DNA of 64,000 bases from an uncultured Alphaproteobacteria bacterium. Lineage in GTDB: Bacteria; Pseudomonadota; Alphaproteobacteria; HIMB59. The notes below the pieces were generated by a model. It did no database searches. It saw nothing but the letters and a program-made list of their open reading frames with translations, and had not been told where the DNA came from. This document shows, in pieces, positions 9,860 through 19,752 of the stretch. A program made the position numbers and the translations under genes. The stretch spans positions 248,001 through 312,000 of the forward strand of contig CACLUR010000001.1 of the NCBI GenBank assembly GCA_902610175.1, read 5' to 3'. Positions within the stretch are counted from its first letter, which is position 1, and each line of letters begins with the position of its first letter.

Positions 9860-10562
9860 ACTTATTGATGTCAGTAAAAGCTTTAAGTCAAAAAAAGCGC
9901 TTAATAGTGTAAATATGGAGTTCAATAGTAATAGAATTAATGGTTTGCTAGGACCTAATGGAAGCGGAAAGACCACTCTTTTTAATATAGTTGCAGGTTT
10001 TCTTTCTGCTGATATAGGTGAAATTTTATTAGATGATCATATATTAAATAATAAAAGCCTTAGCTTAAGGACTAAACTTGGGATTTCATATTTACCTCAA
10101 GAAGCATCAATTTTTAGGGATTTAAATGTATATGATAACATATTTTCAATAGCAGAATTATTTCACAATAAAGATACTTCAATTAAAATAACTGAAAATT
10201 TAATTAAACAATTTTCCCTAAACAATTTTCAGAAGACTAAGGGTAAATTATTATCTGGAGGTGAAAGAAGGAGAACTGAAATTGCCAGAGCTTTGGCGAG
10301 TAGTCCAAAATTTCTGTTGTTGGATGAACCTTTTGCAGGTATAGACCCGATTGCAATAGAAGAAGTAAAGTCGACAATCTCTATGCTTAAAAAAATGAAT
10401 ATTGGAATAATAATAACTGACCACAATGTCAAAGAGGCGCTAAGTATAGTTGAATATGGTTACATTATTTATAATGGAGAAATTATTAAATCGGGTAGTC
10501 CCAATGAAATTATTTCCGATAAATTTGTAAAAAAAATATACTTAGGTAAAAATTATAATTAA
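9846..10562 (+). CDS. lptB: LPS export ABC transporter ATP-binding protein
   Basis: The ATPase that powers LPS extraction by LptFG and transfer along the LptC/LptA bridge. It shows Walker A GPNGSGKTT (36-44), signature LSGGE (136-140) and Walker B LLLDEP (157-162), and has the usual length of 238 residues. It overlaps lptA by 14 bases. In many proteobacteria rpoN and hpf follow lptB; here aroA follows after four bases and no rpoN is seen in the window. Confidence 0.95.
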   Translation: MQTIKLIDVSKSFKSKKALNSVNMEFNSNRINGLLGPNGSGKTTLFNIVAGFLSADIGEILLDDHILNNKSLSLRTKLGISYLPQEASIFRDLNVYDNIFSIAELFHNKDTSIKITENLIKQFSLNNFQKTKGKLLSGGERRRTEIARALASSPKFLLLDEPFAGIDPIAIEEVKSTISMLKKMNIGIIITDHNVKEALSIVEYGYIIYNGEIIKSGSPNEIISDKFVKKIYLGKNYN

Positions 10563-10566
10563 AAAC

Positions 10567-11865
10567 ATGCCTTTTAACTATAAAAGCTTTATAAAAGGCA
10601 CATACTTTCCTCCAGGTGATAAATCAATAAGCCACAGAATATTAATTTTAGCTGGTCAAGTTATTGGTAAGTCTGAAATATCAAATCTACTAGAGGGAGA
10701 GGATGTTTTGAATACACTCAAAGCAATGAAGCAATTGGGTGTTCAGATAAAAAAAAAAGATAAAAAATATTTTGTTTTTGGTACACCACCTGGAGGATTA
10801 TTTCAACCAAATCAAAAAATAGATTTTGGAAATTCAGGGACAGGTATAAGGCTAATATCAGGACTGATATCCTCAAATAATATTGAAGTAAAATTAGTTG
10901 GAGATAGATCTCTTAGTAAAAGACCAATGAAACGGGTCACAGAACATTTGTCAAAAATTGGTGCCAAAGTTGAATTGAATAAAGGTCTTTTTCCACCAAT
11001 AAAATTAAAAGGATCTGGGAATGCAATACCACTAACATTTGAAATCATTATACCATCAGCGCAAATAAAAAGTGCGATTATGCTCTCTGCTTTAAATACA
11101 AATGGCACAGTAAAGATCAAAGAGTTTAAGACAACAAGAGATCATACTGAAAATATGCTTAAGTCTATGGGGTATAATATCAAAGTTAGAGAAAACTCTA
11201 CTCATAGATTTATCGAGATGAAAAATAATAAAGAACTTAAAACAATTAATTATAATGTGCCAGGAGACCCATCGTCAGCAGCATTTTTTATTTCCGCTGC
11301 TTGTTTAAGACCAGGGTCTAAGCTTGTTGTTAAAAATATTTTATTTAACAAAACAAGAATTGGTTTTATTAAAACCTTAAAGAATATGGGAGGGAATATT
11401 AAAATCACTCATAGAAAAAAAATTCATAATGAATTAATAGCTGATCTACAAATTGAACAAACAAAAAAATTAAATTCAACTGTACTTAAACCTAGCGATA
11501 TTCCTCTTCAAGTAGATGAAATACCTATTTTGTCTATTGCTGCATCTTTTGCCAATGGGTTAACAGTCTTTAAGGGTTTAAAAGAATTAACAGTTAAGGA
11601 AAGTAATCGGTTGTTACTAATACATGAAAATCTAAAAAAAATTGGAGTGAAATCTGAAATCAAAAACTATGATTTATATATTTTTGGTAATAATGATTTA
11701 AAAAAAGGTGGGGCTACTATTAGGCATAATGACGATCATAGGATTTTGATGGCTTTTTATATTTCGAATATGATTTGTAAAAAAAACAATATTATAAAAG
11801 ACAAATCGTGTGTAAACACAAGCTATCCAGCTTTTTTCAAAGATATATCTCAATTTTGCAATTAA
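10567..11865 (+). CDS. aroA: 3-phosphoshikimate 1-carboxyvinyltransferase (EPSP synthase)
   Basis: Sixth step of the shikimate pathway, joining PEP to shikimate 3-phosphate. At 432 residues it has the usual length, with PPGDKSISHR (Lys19, Ser20, Arg24), the PEP-loop motif GNSGTGIRL, GDRSLSKRPMKRV, PGDPSSAAFF and VKESNRL. The GDRSLSKRPM style resembles the class II subgroup, but the loop keeps Gly at the position where the CP4 enzyme has Ala. It lies between lptB and rpsA; the cytidylate kinase gene that normally follows is missing. Confidence 0.95.
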   Translation: MPFNYKSFIKGTYFPPGDKSISHRILILAGQVIGKSEISNLLEGEDVLNTLKAMKQLGVQIKKKDKKYFVFGTPPGGLFQPNQKIDFGNSGTGIRLISGLISSNNIEVKLVGDRSLSKRPMKRVTEHLSKIGAKVELNKGLFPPIKLKGSGNAIPLTFEIIIPSAQIKSAIMLSALNTNGTVKIKEFKTTRDHTENMLKSMGYNIKVRENSTHRFIEMKNNKELKTINYNVPGDPSSAAFFISAACLRPGSKLVVKNILFNKTRIGFIKTLKNMGGNIKITHRKKIHNELIADLQIEQTKKLNSTVLKPSDIPLQVDEIPILSIAASFANGLTVFKGLKELTVKESNRLLLIHENLKKIGVKSEIKNYDLYIFGNNDLKKGGATIRHNDDHRILMAFYISNMICKKNNIIKDKSCVNTSYPAFFKDISQFCN

Positions 11866-11933
11866 TTTCTCTTGAAAAACATTAATAAAACTTTAAAAAA
11901 ACCGTACTAAATTTGAAAGGTAAAACATGACTA

Positions 11934-13631
11934 ATGATATCAAATGATGAGTATAGTAAGCTGCTAGACCAACAGTTTGAAACTAAAAATACAATCACTG
12001 CAAACAAAATAATTTCTGGAACTATTCTTAAAATAAGTGATCAACATATAACAGTAGATATTGGATATAAAAGTGAGGGACAAATACCCAAAGAAGAATT
12101 TATTAATACTGGATCATCAGATGATTTAAAAACTGGACAAGTTATAGAGGTATTTGTTGAAAAATTAGAAGATAGAGAGGGAAATGTAAAAGTCTCTCAT
12201 GAAAAAGCAATCAAAATGAAGTCTTGGGAGAAGCTTCAAAAATTATACGACAAAAAAGAGAGAGTTAAAGGTTTTATAGTTGGTAAAGCAAAAGCAGGTC
12301 TTTATGTAAAAATCTTGGGAACAAATGCATTTTTACCTTTAAGCCAGATAGATGTTCGCCCCGTAAGAGATGTTAGTCATTTAATTAAGACAGAGGAAAC
12401 ATTTGAAATTCTTAAAATGGATTACTCAAAAGGAAATATTGTTGTATCAAGAAAAGCAATCCTAGAAGAAAAACAAAAAGAAATCAAAAATCAAATACTG
12501 GATAAGTCAAAAAATAATTCCGTTGTCACTGGTAAAGTTAAAACTTTTACTGACTACGGAGCCTTTGTTGATCTCGGAGGAATTGATGGATTAGTTCATT
12601 TAAGTGATATTTCATGGAGTAGAATTGGACATCCATCAGATGTATTAGAAGTTGGCAAAAAATATGATTTTAAAATTCTAAAAGTATCAGATGACTCTGA
12701 TAAAATTAGCTTAGGTTATAAGCAGTTGAAGGACGATCCCTGGGAGAAAATAGAAGATAAAATTACTCTTGATGAAATCTATGATGGAAAAATTACTCAC
12801 ATCACTGATTATGGTGCTTTTGTTCAACTCTCAGAAAAAGATTTAGAAGGATTAGTTCACTCAAACGATATTAGTTGGACCAAAAAGAATATACATCCAA
12901 ATAAAATTCTTGAAGTTGGCTTCAATATTAGAGTTAAAATTTTAGATATTGATAAAGACAAAAAGAGGATAAGTCTTGGTATTAAACAAACCGAACCAAA
13001 TCCTTGGGAAAATATTTTAAATGAATACAAAAAAGATCAAATAATAGATACTGAGATTAAAAATATTACAGAGTTTGGTATATTTTCTAAGCTTAATGAA
13101 AATATAGACGGGCTAATACACAAAAATGATTTATCATGGACAGACTCTAACGGTGATAGAACACTAAAAAAATATCAAAAAGGTCAGGCAATTCAGGTTA
13201 AAATTTTAGAAATAGACCCTGAAAAAGAAAAAGTAAGCTTTGGTATAAAGCAATTATCTGCTGATCCATTTAATGAATTCTTCAAGGATAAATCTAAAGG
13301 GGATATAGTATCAGCTACAATTACAAAAATTAATAATAATGGAATTGATGTTGAGGTAGCAAGCTTTATTGAAACATCAATTAGAAGAAAAGAACTCTCT
13401 AAAAATAAAGAAGAGCAAAATATATCTAGATATAATGAAGGTCAAAAAATAGATGCAAAAATAAGCTCTATAGATTTGACCAATCGAAAGTTTGCTCTTT
13501 CAATTAGGCAACTTGAGATAGATGAGGAGCAAAGTTTATTAGAAAAATATGGATCTAAATCATCTGGTTCGGTTTTAGGGGATATTCTTGGTAAGGCTTT
13601 GGATGAGGATAAGGACTCTAAAGAAGAATAA
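11934..13631 (+). CDS. rpsA: 30S ribosomal protein S1
   Basis: RNA-binding ribosomal protein needed to recruit mRNA to the 30S subunit. The 565 residues hold six S1 repeats, starting near 24, 108, 194, 280, 365 and 452; repeats 3 and 4 have the best-conserved TDYGAFV cores. The start is uncertain. ATG at 11934 opens this frame, but the ribosome binding site AAAGG (11916-11920) is 13 bases away and sits better before another ATG at 11927, whose frame stops after six codons (see findings). The 3' end overlaps ihfB. Confidence 0.95.
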   Translation: MISNDEYSKLLDQQFETKNTITANKIISGTILKISDQHITVDIGYKSEGQIPKEEFINTGSSDDLKTGQVIEVFVEKLEDREGNVKVSHEKAIKMKSWEKLQKLYDKKERVKGFIVGKAKAGLYVKILGTNAFLPLSQIDVRPVRDVSHLIKTEETFEILKMDYSKGNIVVSRKAILEEKQKEIKNQILDKSKNNSVVTGKVKTFTDYGAFVDLGGIDGLVHLSDISWSRIGHPSDVLEVGKKYDFKILKVSDDSDKISLGYKQLKDDPWEKIEDKITLDEIYDGKITHITDYGAFVQLSEKDLEGLVHSNDISWTKKNIHPNKILEVGFNIRVKILDIDKDKKRISLGIKQTEPNPWENILNEYKKDQIIDTEIKNITEFGIFSKLNENIDGLIHKNDLSWTDSNGDRTLKKYQKGQAIQVKILEIDPEKEKVSFGIKQLSADPFNEFFKDKSKGDIVSATITKINNNGIDVEVASFIETSIRRKELSKNKEEQNISRYNEGQKIDAKISSIDLTNRKFALSIRQLEIDEEQSLLEKYGSKSSGSVLGDILGKALDEDKDSKEE

Positions 13632-13908
13632 GTCTGATATTTTAAAGACCTATTTACAATCAGAAACTGACTTAACGCCTAAAATAAACAAACAGATCTT
13701 TGAAAAATTTTTTGAGATTTTAGAAAAAAATATTTCTCACCACGTCTCCGTAGAACTAAGGAACTTTGGAGTTTTCAAATCTAAATATATGAAGTCTAGA
13801 TATGGTTCTGACCCAAGAAATAAAAAGAAAATATATATTCCTTCTAAATGGAAGGTTACATTTAAAGCGAGCGAAAATATTAATAAAAAGTTAAATGAAA
13901 AAATTTAA
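13603..13908 (+). CDS. ihfB: Integration host factor beta subunit-like DNA-binding protein
   Basis: HU/IHF-family nucleoid protein of about 101 residues. The typical beta-arm region is visible as VELRNFGVFKSKYMKSRYGSDPRN, although the usual R.PR..RNP.T core is altered and lysine-rich. Its place directly after rpsA supports IHF-beta over HU. The start is uncertain: ATG 13588 and ATG 13603 are both in frame, both inside the rpsA end, and both give a longer N-terminus than the family norm, which would begin near KSDILKTYL. I chose 13603. Confidence 0.8.
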   Translation: MRIRTLKKNKSDILKTYLQSETDLTPKINKQIFEKFFEILEKNISHHVSVELRNFGVFKSKYMKSRYGSDPRNKKKIYIPSKWKVTFKASENINKKLNEKI

Positions 13909-14602
13909 ATCTTTCATAGCCTTAGATCTTAAATCAAATACTCAAAATATTAGTATTGTTAAACAGTTATATCGCAATGTTTATGGTTTTAAAGTAGGTT
14001 ATAGAGCTTTTTATAATAATCGTTCAAAAGAGCTTATATCAGAAATTAAAAGGTCTAAATGTAAATTATTCCTTGATTTAAAACTTCATGATATTCCGAA
14101 CACAGTTAGCAGTGCGATAGATTCTTTATCGAATATAAATCCTGATTTTCTTACCATACATATATCGGGTGGTAACGAAATGATGAAAGCTGCAGTAAAA
14201 TCCATTAAGAAAAATAAACTTAAAACTAAAATTTTAGGGGTCACCTTATTAACTAGCTTAGATGGAAAAGATAGTGAAAAAATATACAAAGAGAAAAATA
14301 CAAAAAAACTTGTTAAAAAATTTACTGAAATGGCAAATAACGTACAGATTCATGGACTTATTTGTTCAGGTGATGACCTGAAAGTTTTGGGAAAATTTAA
14401 TAAATTAGTAAAAATTACACCTGGTGTAAAAATGTTTGCTAAAAATGATGATCAAAAAAGAGTTACTTTCGTTCATAATGCTTTACAAGATGGGGCAAGC
14501 TTTGTTGTAATAGGAAGAGAATTAATTGAAAGCAAAAGACCTTTAGATTTACTAAAAAAATATGGCGAACAACATAAAAATAAAAATTTGTGGACAAAAT
14601 AA
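13895..14602 (+). CDS. pyrF: Orotidine 5'-phosphate decarboxylase
   Basis: Last step of UMP synthesis. The catalytic charge network is visible as D61, K63 and D66 in FLDLKLHDIPNT, the phosphate-binding end is VVIGRELI, and the 235-residue length is normal. It overlaps the ihfB end by 14 bases and trpF by 41, so ihfB-pyrF-trpF-trpB-trpA is one tightly packed transcription unit. In other alphaproteobacteria a lapA-like gene often lies between ihfB and pyrF; none is present here. Confidence 0.94.
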   Translation: MKKFKSFIALDLKSNTQNISIVKQLYRNVYGFKVGYRAFYNNRSKELISEIKRSKCKLFLDLKLHDIPNTVSSAIDSLSNINPDFLTIHISGGNEMMKAAVKSIKKNKLKTKILGVTLLTSLDGKDSEKIYKEKNTKKLVKKFTEMANNVQIHGLICSGDDLKVLGKFNKLVKITPGVKMFAKNDDQKRVTFVHNALQDGASFVVIGRELIESKRPLDLLKKYGEQHKNKNLWTK

Positions 14603-15188
14603 TCCAGCTATTATTAATCACTGTCTTGATTTAAATATTTCTTATCAAGGATTAATTTTTTATGAAAAGAGTCCGAGGTCTATAGATATAGAAACACTAT
14701 CTCTAATTAACCAATATTTTAAATCACACAAAGATAAATTTGTGGGTGTTTTTGTAAATCCATCAATTAATGAAATTAAAAATAGGTTAGAAGTTTTTGA
14801 TTTTGATACAATTCAACTTCATGGAAATGAAGATCAAAACTTCATAAGCGAAGTAAAAAATAATTTTAAGAAAAATGTATATAAATCAATATCCCCAGAG
14901 GATTTTAAAACAACTGAGTTAATTGATGTAGATCAATTCCTCATCGAAGCGAAACCCTCTTTAAATCAGATGCCTGGAGGAAACAATAAAACTTGGGACT
15001 GGTCTAATTTTAAAAATATTAAAAAACTACCTTATATTTTATCAGGAGGTCTAAATGTCACTAATATCAAAAAGGCAATTAACTTAACAGGTGCAGATTT
15101 TGTTGATATAAATTCTGGAGTAGAGGAGCAACCAGGTGAAAAAAGCCTTACTTTGATAGATGGTATTATTTCATCAATTTATAATTAA
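14562..15188 (+). CDS. trpF: Phosphoribosylanthranilate isomerase
   Basis: Amadori rearrangement step in tryptophan synthesis. The 208-residue TIM barrel starts with [10 protein letters not shown], whose Cys10 is the expected general base, and ends with the phosphate-binding [23 protein letters not shown] and [10 protein letters not shown] are further family motifs. The ATG lies 41 bases inside pyrF, and the stop shares one base with the trpB start. The order trpF-trpB-trpA is the common alphaproteobacterial arrangement. Confidence 0.94.
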   Translation: MANNIKIKICGQNNPAIINHCLDLNISYQGLIFYEKSPRSIDIETLSLINQYFKSHKDKFVGVFVNPSINEIKNRLEVFDFDTIQLHGNEDQNFISEVKNNFKKNVYKSISPEDFKTTELIDVDQFLIEAKPSLNQMPGGNNKTWDWSNFKNIKKLPYILSGGLNVTNIKKAINLTGADFVDINSGVEEQPGEKSLTLIDGIISSIYN

Positions 15189-16393
15189 TGAAAACATATA
15201 AACAACCTAGCACTGTTGGAAGATTCGGTGAGTTTGGTGGCATGTATGTTTCAGAAACATTAATGCCCCTATTATTAGATTTAGATAAATCTTACAAAAA
15301 AATTCAAAAGGATAAAAAATTTAAAAAAGAGCTAAATGATCTTTTTAAAAACTATGTTGGTAGGCCCTCCTCTTTGCACTATGCTAAAAATTTATCTAAA
15401 TTTATTAATGGACCAAAAGTATATTTTAAAAGAGATGAGCTAAATCATACAGGAGCCCATAAAATCAATAATTGCTTAGGACAAATACTCCTCGCAAAAA
15501 AAATGGGAAAAACAAGAATTATTGCTGAAACGGGTGCTGGACAACATGGAGTTGCAACAGCAACTGTTTGTGCTCTTTTTGGTTTTCCTTGTTATATTTA
15601 CATGGGATCTAAAGATATCGAAAGACAAAAACCGAATGTTTTTAGAATGAAGCTTCTAGGAGCCAAAATTATTCCTGTTGAGTCTGGCAGTAAATCTTTA
15701 AAAGATGCGATGAATGAAGCTTTAAGAGATTGGATTAAAAATGTCAGAGATACTTTTTATATTATCGGTTCTACCGCAGGTCCTCACCCCTATCCGAAAA
15801 TGGTAAGAGATTTCCAATCTGTAATTGGAAAAGAGGCCAGAGAGCAAATATTGAAAGTAGAGAAAAAACTACCAGATTATTTGATAGCTTGTGTTGGAGG
15901 TGGATCAAATGCCATGGGTTTATTTTATCCATTTTTGAATGATAAAAAGGTAAAGATTATTGGAGTTGAGGCGGCTGGTAGAGGCGCTAAAACAGAAGAA
16001 ACAGCTGCTACAATGACATCTGGAACTCCCGGTATTTTACATGGTAGTTACAGTTATGTCTTACAAGATAATGATGGACAGATAAAAGAGGCTCATTCAA
16101 TTTCTGCTGGTCTCGATTATCCTGGTGTAGGGCCTGAACACTCCTACTTAAAAGATATTAAAAGAGTTAAATACTTTGGTATAACTGATAAAGAAGCTCT
16201 TGAAGCATTTCAAACATGTTCAAAACTAGAGGGAATTATTCCTGCACTAGAGCCTTCCCATGCCCTAGCCTACTTAATTAAAGCATTTAAAAATAAACAT
16301 AAAAACAAAGTTGTAATTTTAAATTTGTGTGGACGAGGTGATAAAGATTTATTTACTGCAGCTAAAGCAATAGGATTTGATGCAGATGAATAA
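15188..16393 (+). CDS. trpB: Tryptophan synthase beta chain
   Basis: PLP enzyme that condenses indole with serine. The PLP lysine is K92 in HTGAHKINN, with GAGQHG, the glycine-rich phosphate loop [10 protein letters not shown] and the C-terminal LCGRGDKD all present. The length of 401 residues is normal. [14 protein letters not shown] is the typical N-terminus. Its 3' end overlaps the trpA start. Confidence 0.97.
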   Translation: MKTYKQPSTVGRFGEFGGMYVSETLMPLLLDLDKSYKKIQKDKKFKKELNDLFKNYVGRPSSLHYAKNLSKFINGPKVYFKRDELNHTGAHKINNCLGQILLAKKMGKTRIIAETGAGQHGVATATVCALFGFPCYIYMGSKDIERQKPNVFRMKLLGAKIIPVESGSKSLKDAMNEALRDWIKNVRDTFYIIGSTAGPHPYPKMVRDFQSVIGKEAREQILKVEKKLPDYLIACVGGGSNAMGLFYPFLNDKKVKIIGVEAAGRGAKTEETAATMTSGTPGILHGSYSYVLQDNDGQIKEAHSISAGLDYPGVGPEHSYLKDIKRVKYFGITDKEALEAFQTCSKLEGIIPALEPSHALAYLIKAFKNKHKNKVVILNLCGRGDKDLFTAAKAIGFDADE

Positions 16394-17162
16394 TCTAGAC
16401 TCTCTTCCTAAGAAGAAAATACTCTCGTTATTTATGACGTGTGGGTTTCCTACATTAAATCAAAGTAAAAAGGTTTTTAATGAAATGTTATCTCATCAAC
16501 CAGATATTATTGAGTTTGGGCTTCCCTTTTCTGATCCTATGGCAGATGGGCCTATTATCCAAGAGGCAAACAAACTTGCACTTAGATCAAAATTATCAAC
16601 ACAACAATCACTTAATTTAATTAAAGAATTAAGTAAATCTAAAAATAATACTTCATTTGTTATTATGTGTTATTTAAATACTGTCCGTAAATTTGGATTA
16701 AATAAATTCATCAAAAATATTAAAAGTATTGTCGATGGTATAATAATTGTTGATTTGCCTTTTGAAGAAGAAGATGCAATCAAAAAGTCATTGTCTAAAA
16801 ATAACATCCACTTGATCAAGTTAATCTCTCCAATGACTGATAAAAAAAGATCAAAAAAACTTCTAAAAAATTCAAAAGGATTTATTTATTACATATCTGC
16901 AACTGGAATCACTGGTTCAAATAAATTAGATTACAAAGAAATAAATAAAAATGTTAAATCTATAAAAAAAATGTCTTCTGTTCCCGTTTTAGTTGGATTT
17001 GGGATCAAGTCTAAAAAAGATGTCATTGATATATCGAAAAAAACAAATGCAGATGGTGTTGTAATTGGCTCAGCTCTAATTCAAAAATATTTTGATATAA
17101 AGATGGATTTTAATAAGTACCTTAAAAGCCTTAAAAAATTTATTCAAGAGGTTAAGATCTAA
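16380..17162 (+). CDS. trpA: Tryptophan synthase alpha chain
   Basis: Releases indole from indole-glycerol phosphate and channels it to TrpB. The catalytic Glu and Asp are in [19 protein letters not shown], the ring-closing loop is [10 protein letters not shown], and the phosphate site is VGFGIKS. Start candidates are TTG 16377, ATG 16380 and ATG 16386, all inside the end of trpB. I chose 16380 behind AGGA at 16372-16375; the choice changes only one to three residues. Confidence 0.95.
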   Translation: MQMNNLDSLPKKKILSLFMTCGFPTLNQSKKVFNEMLSHQPDIIEFGLPFSDPMADGPIIQEANKLALRSKLSTQQSLNLIKELSKSKNNTSFVIMCYLNTVRKFGLNKFIKNIKSIVDGIIIVDLPFEEEDAIKKSLSKNNIHLIKLISPMTDKKRSKKLLKNSKGFIYYISATGITGSNKLDYKEINKNVKSIKKMSSVPVLVGFGIKSKKDVIDISKKTNADGVVIGSALIQKYFDIKMDFNKYLKSLKKFIQEVKI

Positions 17163-17164
17163 AA

Positions 17165-18010
17165 ATGAACTGGCTCACAGATTATGTAAAACCTAAATTG
17201 AGCTCCCTTGTTAATCGAAAAGAACCTCCGTCTGATTTATGGACCAAGTGTGGATGTGGAGAAAGAACCTTGTATGTAAGTGATTTGAAAGAAAATCTAA
17301 ATGTTTGTTCATACTGTGACTTTCATATGGGGATGGATGTAAATAGTAGATTAAAAAATTTATTTGATAACGAAAATTATGAATTAATTGAAGTACCTTT
17401 TGAAAATAATGATCCTCTAAAATTTAAAGATCTTAAAAAATATACAGACAGGATGAAAGCTGCACAAAAGAAAACTGATCAAAAAGATGCCGCCATTTTA
17501 GCTAAAGGTGAAATTGGAAGCACAAAAGTTGTAGTTTTTATTTTAGATTTTAATTTTATGGGTGGCTCAATGGGTCAATTTGTTGGTGAAGCATTTAAAA
17601 TTGGTTGTCAAAACGCTGTTAATTTGAATTGTCCATTTATATCTGTTGCTTCTTCAGGAGGTGCAAGGATGCAAGAAGGTATTGTAAGTTTAATGCAACT
17701 ACCTAAAACAGTTGCTGCTGTAAATATGCTAGATCAAAATAAAATTCCTTACGTGAGTGTTCTAACTCACCCTACTACTGGAGGTGTGAGTGCTTCTTTT
17801 GCGATGCTTGGAGATATTATCATTGCTGAAAAAGGAAGTATGATTGGTTTTGCTGGAAAAAGAGTTATCGAAGAGACAATCAAGGAACAATTACCTGAGG
17901 ATTTTCAGACTGCCGAGTACCTTCTTGAACACGGAATGGTTGATATGGTTGTCCATCGAAAAGAATTAAATCAAACACTTTCTAAAGTTTTATCATTCGT
18001 AAAAAAATAA
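17165..18010 (+). CDS. accD: Acetyl-CoA carboxylase carboxyltransferase beta subunit
   Basis: Carboxyltransferase half-subunit for malonyl-CoA synthesis. The 281 residues show an N-terminal zinc finger (Cys29, Cys31, Cys48, Cys51, with an unusual C-x-C first pair) and the crotonase-like core with SSGGARMQEG and TTGGVSASFAMLGD, including the CoA-binding GFAGKRVIEETI. It sits in the conserved trpA-accD-folC order. Confidence 0.96.
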   Translation: MNWLTDYVKPKLSSLVNRKEPPSDLWTKCGCGERTLYVSDLKENLNVCSYCDFHMGMDVNSRLKNLFDNENYELIEVPFENNDPLKFKDLKKYTDRMKAAQKKTDQKDAAILAKGEIGSTKVVVFILDFNFMGGSMGQFVGEAFKIGCQNAVNLNCPFISVASSGGARMQEGIVSLMQLPKTVAAVNMLDQNKIPYVSVLTHPTTGGVSASFAMLGDIIIAEKGSMIGFAGKRVIEETIKEQLPEDFQTAEYLLEHGMVDMVVHRKELNQTLSKVLSFVKK

Positions 18011-18014
18011 ATTC

Positions 18015-19262
18015 TTGAAAGATCCCATTTTTCAAAGACTACTAAATCTACATCCAAAATTTTCAGACTTATCTTTATGGAGAATTAAAAAACTTTTAAA
18101 GAAAATCAATTTTGATGAAAATTTACTGCCCAAAGTCATTCATATAGCTGGAACTAATGGAAAAGGCTCAACAGCAGCTATTTTAAAATCAATTCTCAAT
18201 CACCATGATTATTCAACACACGTGTACTCCACTCCTCACCTAGTAAAATTTAATGAAAGAATTCAATTAAGATCTAAAGAAATTTCCAATCAAAAATTAT
18301 TAGAATATTTGAAGTTTTGCGAAGATAAAAATGAAGGAAATTTGATAACGTTTTTTGAAATCACTACTGCGGCGGCGTTTAAAGCTTTTCAAGATCATAA
18401 AGCTGACTATCTAATATTAGAAGTTGGGCTTGGAGGAAGATTTGATGCTACAAATATTTTAAAAAAATCAAAGTATGCAGCTATTACTCCAATTTCTTTA
18501 GATCATCAAGATTATTTAGGAAATTCATTGGATCAAATTACTTTTGAGAAATTAGGAATATTAAATCCAAAAAGTACAATTTTTATTAATCGACAGAAAA
18601 CAAATGTTATGAAATATATTAAGTCACAATTAAAAAAAAGAAAATTAGCTGCAAATCAATTTAATATTCATTGGAAAATAAAATCTAATTTTTATTTATC
18701 GAATGATATAAGAGTTAATTTATCAAAATTAAGTTTATTAGGATCACATCAATTAATTAATGCTGGATTAGCAATACATTTAGCAAGGAATATATTGAAA
18801 GAAAAATTTGTAATAGAAAAAACAGAAAAAGCGTTGATGAATTGTGAGTGGCCTGGGAGATTGCAGCAAATTAAGAGCGGACTTTTAAATAAAAAAATAA
18901 AGAAATATAAAAATATTTATTTAGATGGCTTTCACAATATCGATGGCATGAAAGCATTAATTAAATCATTACCAAAAATTAGGAAGATACTCATATGCTC
19001 TTTTTTAAAAAATAAAAAATATATTCAGATGCTTTCTAACTTATCAAATCATTTTAATAAAATAATTGTTGTTAAAATGAACGAGGAAAACTCTATCACT
19101 GAGGATTTGCTGCCCAAATACCTGAAACTCTATTTTGCAAATTCCTTAACAGATTCATTTAAAATGATTAATAAATTCTCATCAAATCAGACCACAATTT
19201 ATTTTGGAGGATCATTATATTTTATTGGTGAAGTGATAAAATTAAATCGTTTAAAAAATTAG
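18015..19262 (+). CDS. folC: Dihydrofolate synthase / folylpolyglutamate synthase
   Basis: Mur-ligase-family enzyme that adds glutamate to dihydropteroate and folate. It has P-loop AGTNGKGST (45-53), LEVGLGGRFDATN and DGFHNIDGMKAL. The start codon is TTG at 18015; the following QRLLNLHPKFSDLSLWRI matches the normal N-terminus of the family, and no ATG would keep it. Four bases separate it from accD. At 415 residues its length is typical. A strong hairpin about 110 bases downstream could end its transcript. Confidence 0.94.
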   Translation: MKDPIFQRLLNLHPKFSDLSLWRIKKLLKKINFDENLLPKVIHIAGTNGKGSTAAILKSILNHHDYSTHVYSTPHLVKFNERIQLRSKEISNQKLLEYLKFCEDKNEGNLITFFEITTAAAFKAFQDHKADYLILEVGLGGRFDATNILKKSKYAAITPISLDHQDYLGNSLDQITFEKLGILNPKSTIFINRQKTNVMKYIKSQLKKRKLAANQFNIHWKIKSNFYLSNDIRVNLSKLSLLGSHQLINAGLAIHLARNILKEKFVIEKTEKALMNCEWPGRLQQIKSGLLNKKIKKYKNIYLDGFHNIDGMKALIKSLPKIRKILICSFLKNKKYIQMLSNLSNHFNKIIVVKMNEENSITEDLLPKYLKLYFANSLTDSFKMINKFSSNQTTIYFGGSLYFIGEVIKLNRLKN

Positions 19263-19269
19263 ATTTTCT

Positions 19270-19281
19270 CACTATATAGTG
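19270..19281. repeat. Perfect 12-base palindrome CACTATATAGTG
   Basis: A perfect palindrome eight bases after the folC stop. It could be a small operator or chance in AT-rich DNA; nothing else in this short gap decides between the two. Confidence 0.35.
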
Positions 19282-19374
19282 CCAAATAGCAAAAATATCC
19301 CCATTTATAAAGATATATTGATTGATCTAAATTTTCTCAGAAAAGTAGGAATTAATAACTAACCTTAATCCTCC

Positions 19375-19410
19375 AGAACCATTCTTGTGGTTTTCTTCAA
19401 GAATGGTTCT
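19375..19410. terminator. Perfect 13-bp stem-loop, probable bidirectional terminator
   Basis: AGAACCATTCTTG (19375-19387) pairs perfectly with CAAGAATGGTTCT (19398-19410) around a 10-base loop. On the plus strand it is followed by a T-rich stretch (AAATTTTCTTTTTG), which suits termination of the folC transcript. It also starts one base after the stop of the minus-strand gene, so it may end both convergent transcripts. Confidence 0.75.
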
Positions 19411-19411
19411 A

Positions 19412-19747
19412 CTAAATTTTCTTTTTGTTTTTCAAATAAAGTAGTAAAGCTAGTCCTTCGTATGCAATTTTCCATAATTGTCTAAATAATGGTAGCTTCA
19501 ACAATAAAGACAGGTATCTCCATTTTGGAATTGTATCCCATAAAACTAAAAAGGACTCTGATCCAGAAACAATTTTTCCATCATGATATACATGCATTCT
19601 TCTAAATAATTCTTTTTTGGAGAGATGATTTATATGCTCATCTTTATTTTTTGAAATATCAACATAGTTTATATTACAGGTTTTCCTTTTATAGTGACTT
19701 ATCTCTGCATTACAAATATTACATGAACCATTAAAGTATACTTTCAT
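19412..19747 (-). CDS. DCC-family (DUF393) thiol-disulfide oxidoreductase-like protein
   Basis: 111 residues starting with MKVYFNGSCNICNAEISHYKR, the signature of the DUF393/DCC family with its two cysteines (Cys9 and Cys12). The later GSESFLVLWDTIPKWRYLSLLLKLP segment is also typical of the family. Redox activity is a family prediction; no substrate is known. It is five bases from the glutathione transferase upstream on the same strand, so the two probably form a redox-related operon with the small membrane gene behind them. Confidence 0.85.
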   Translation of the reverse strand: MKVYFNGSCNICNAEISHYKRKTCNINYVDISKNKDEHINHLSKKELFRRMHVYHDGKIVSGSESFLVLWDTIPKWRYLSLLLKLPLFRQLWKIAYEGLALLLYLKNKKKI

Positions 19748-19752
19748 TTTGA

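Noticed and set aside
10812-11120. 102-codon minus-strand frame inside aroA
   Set aside because: Lies wholly within conserved EPSP synthase motifs; a shadow frame.
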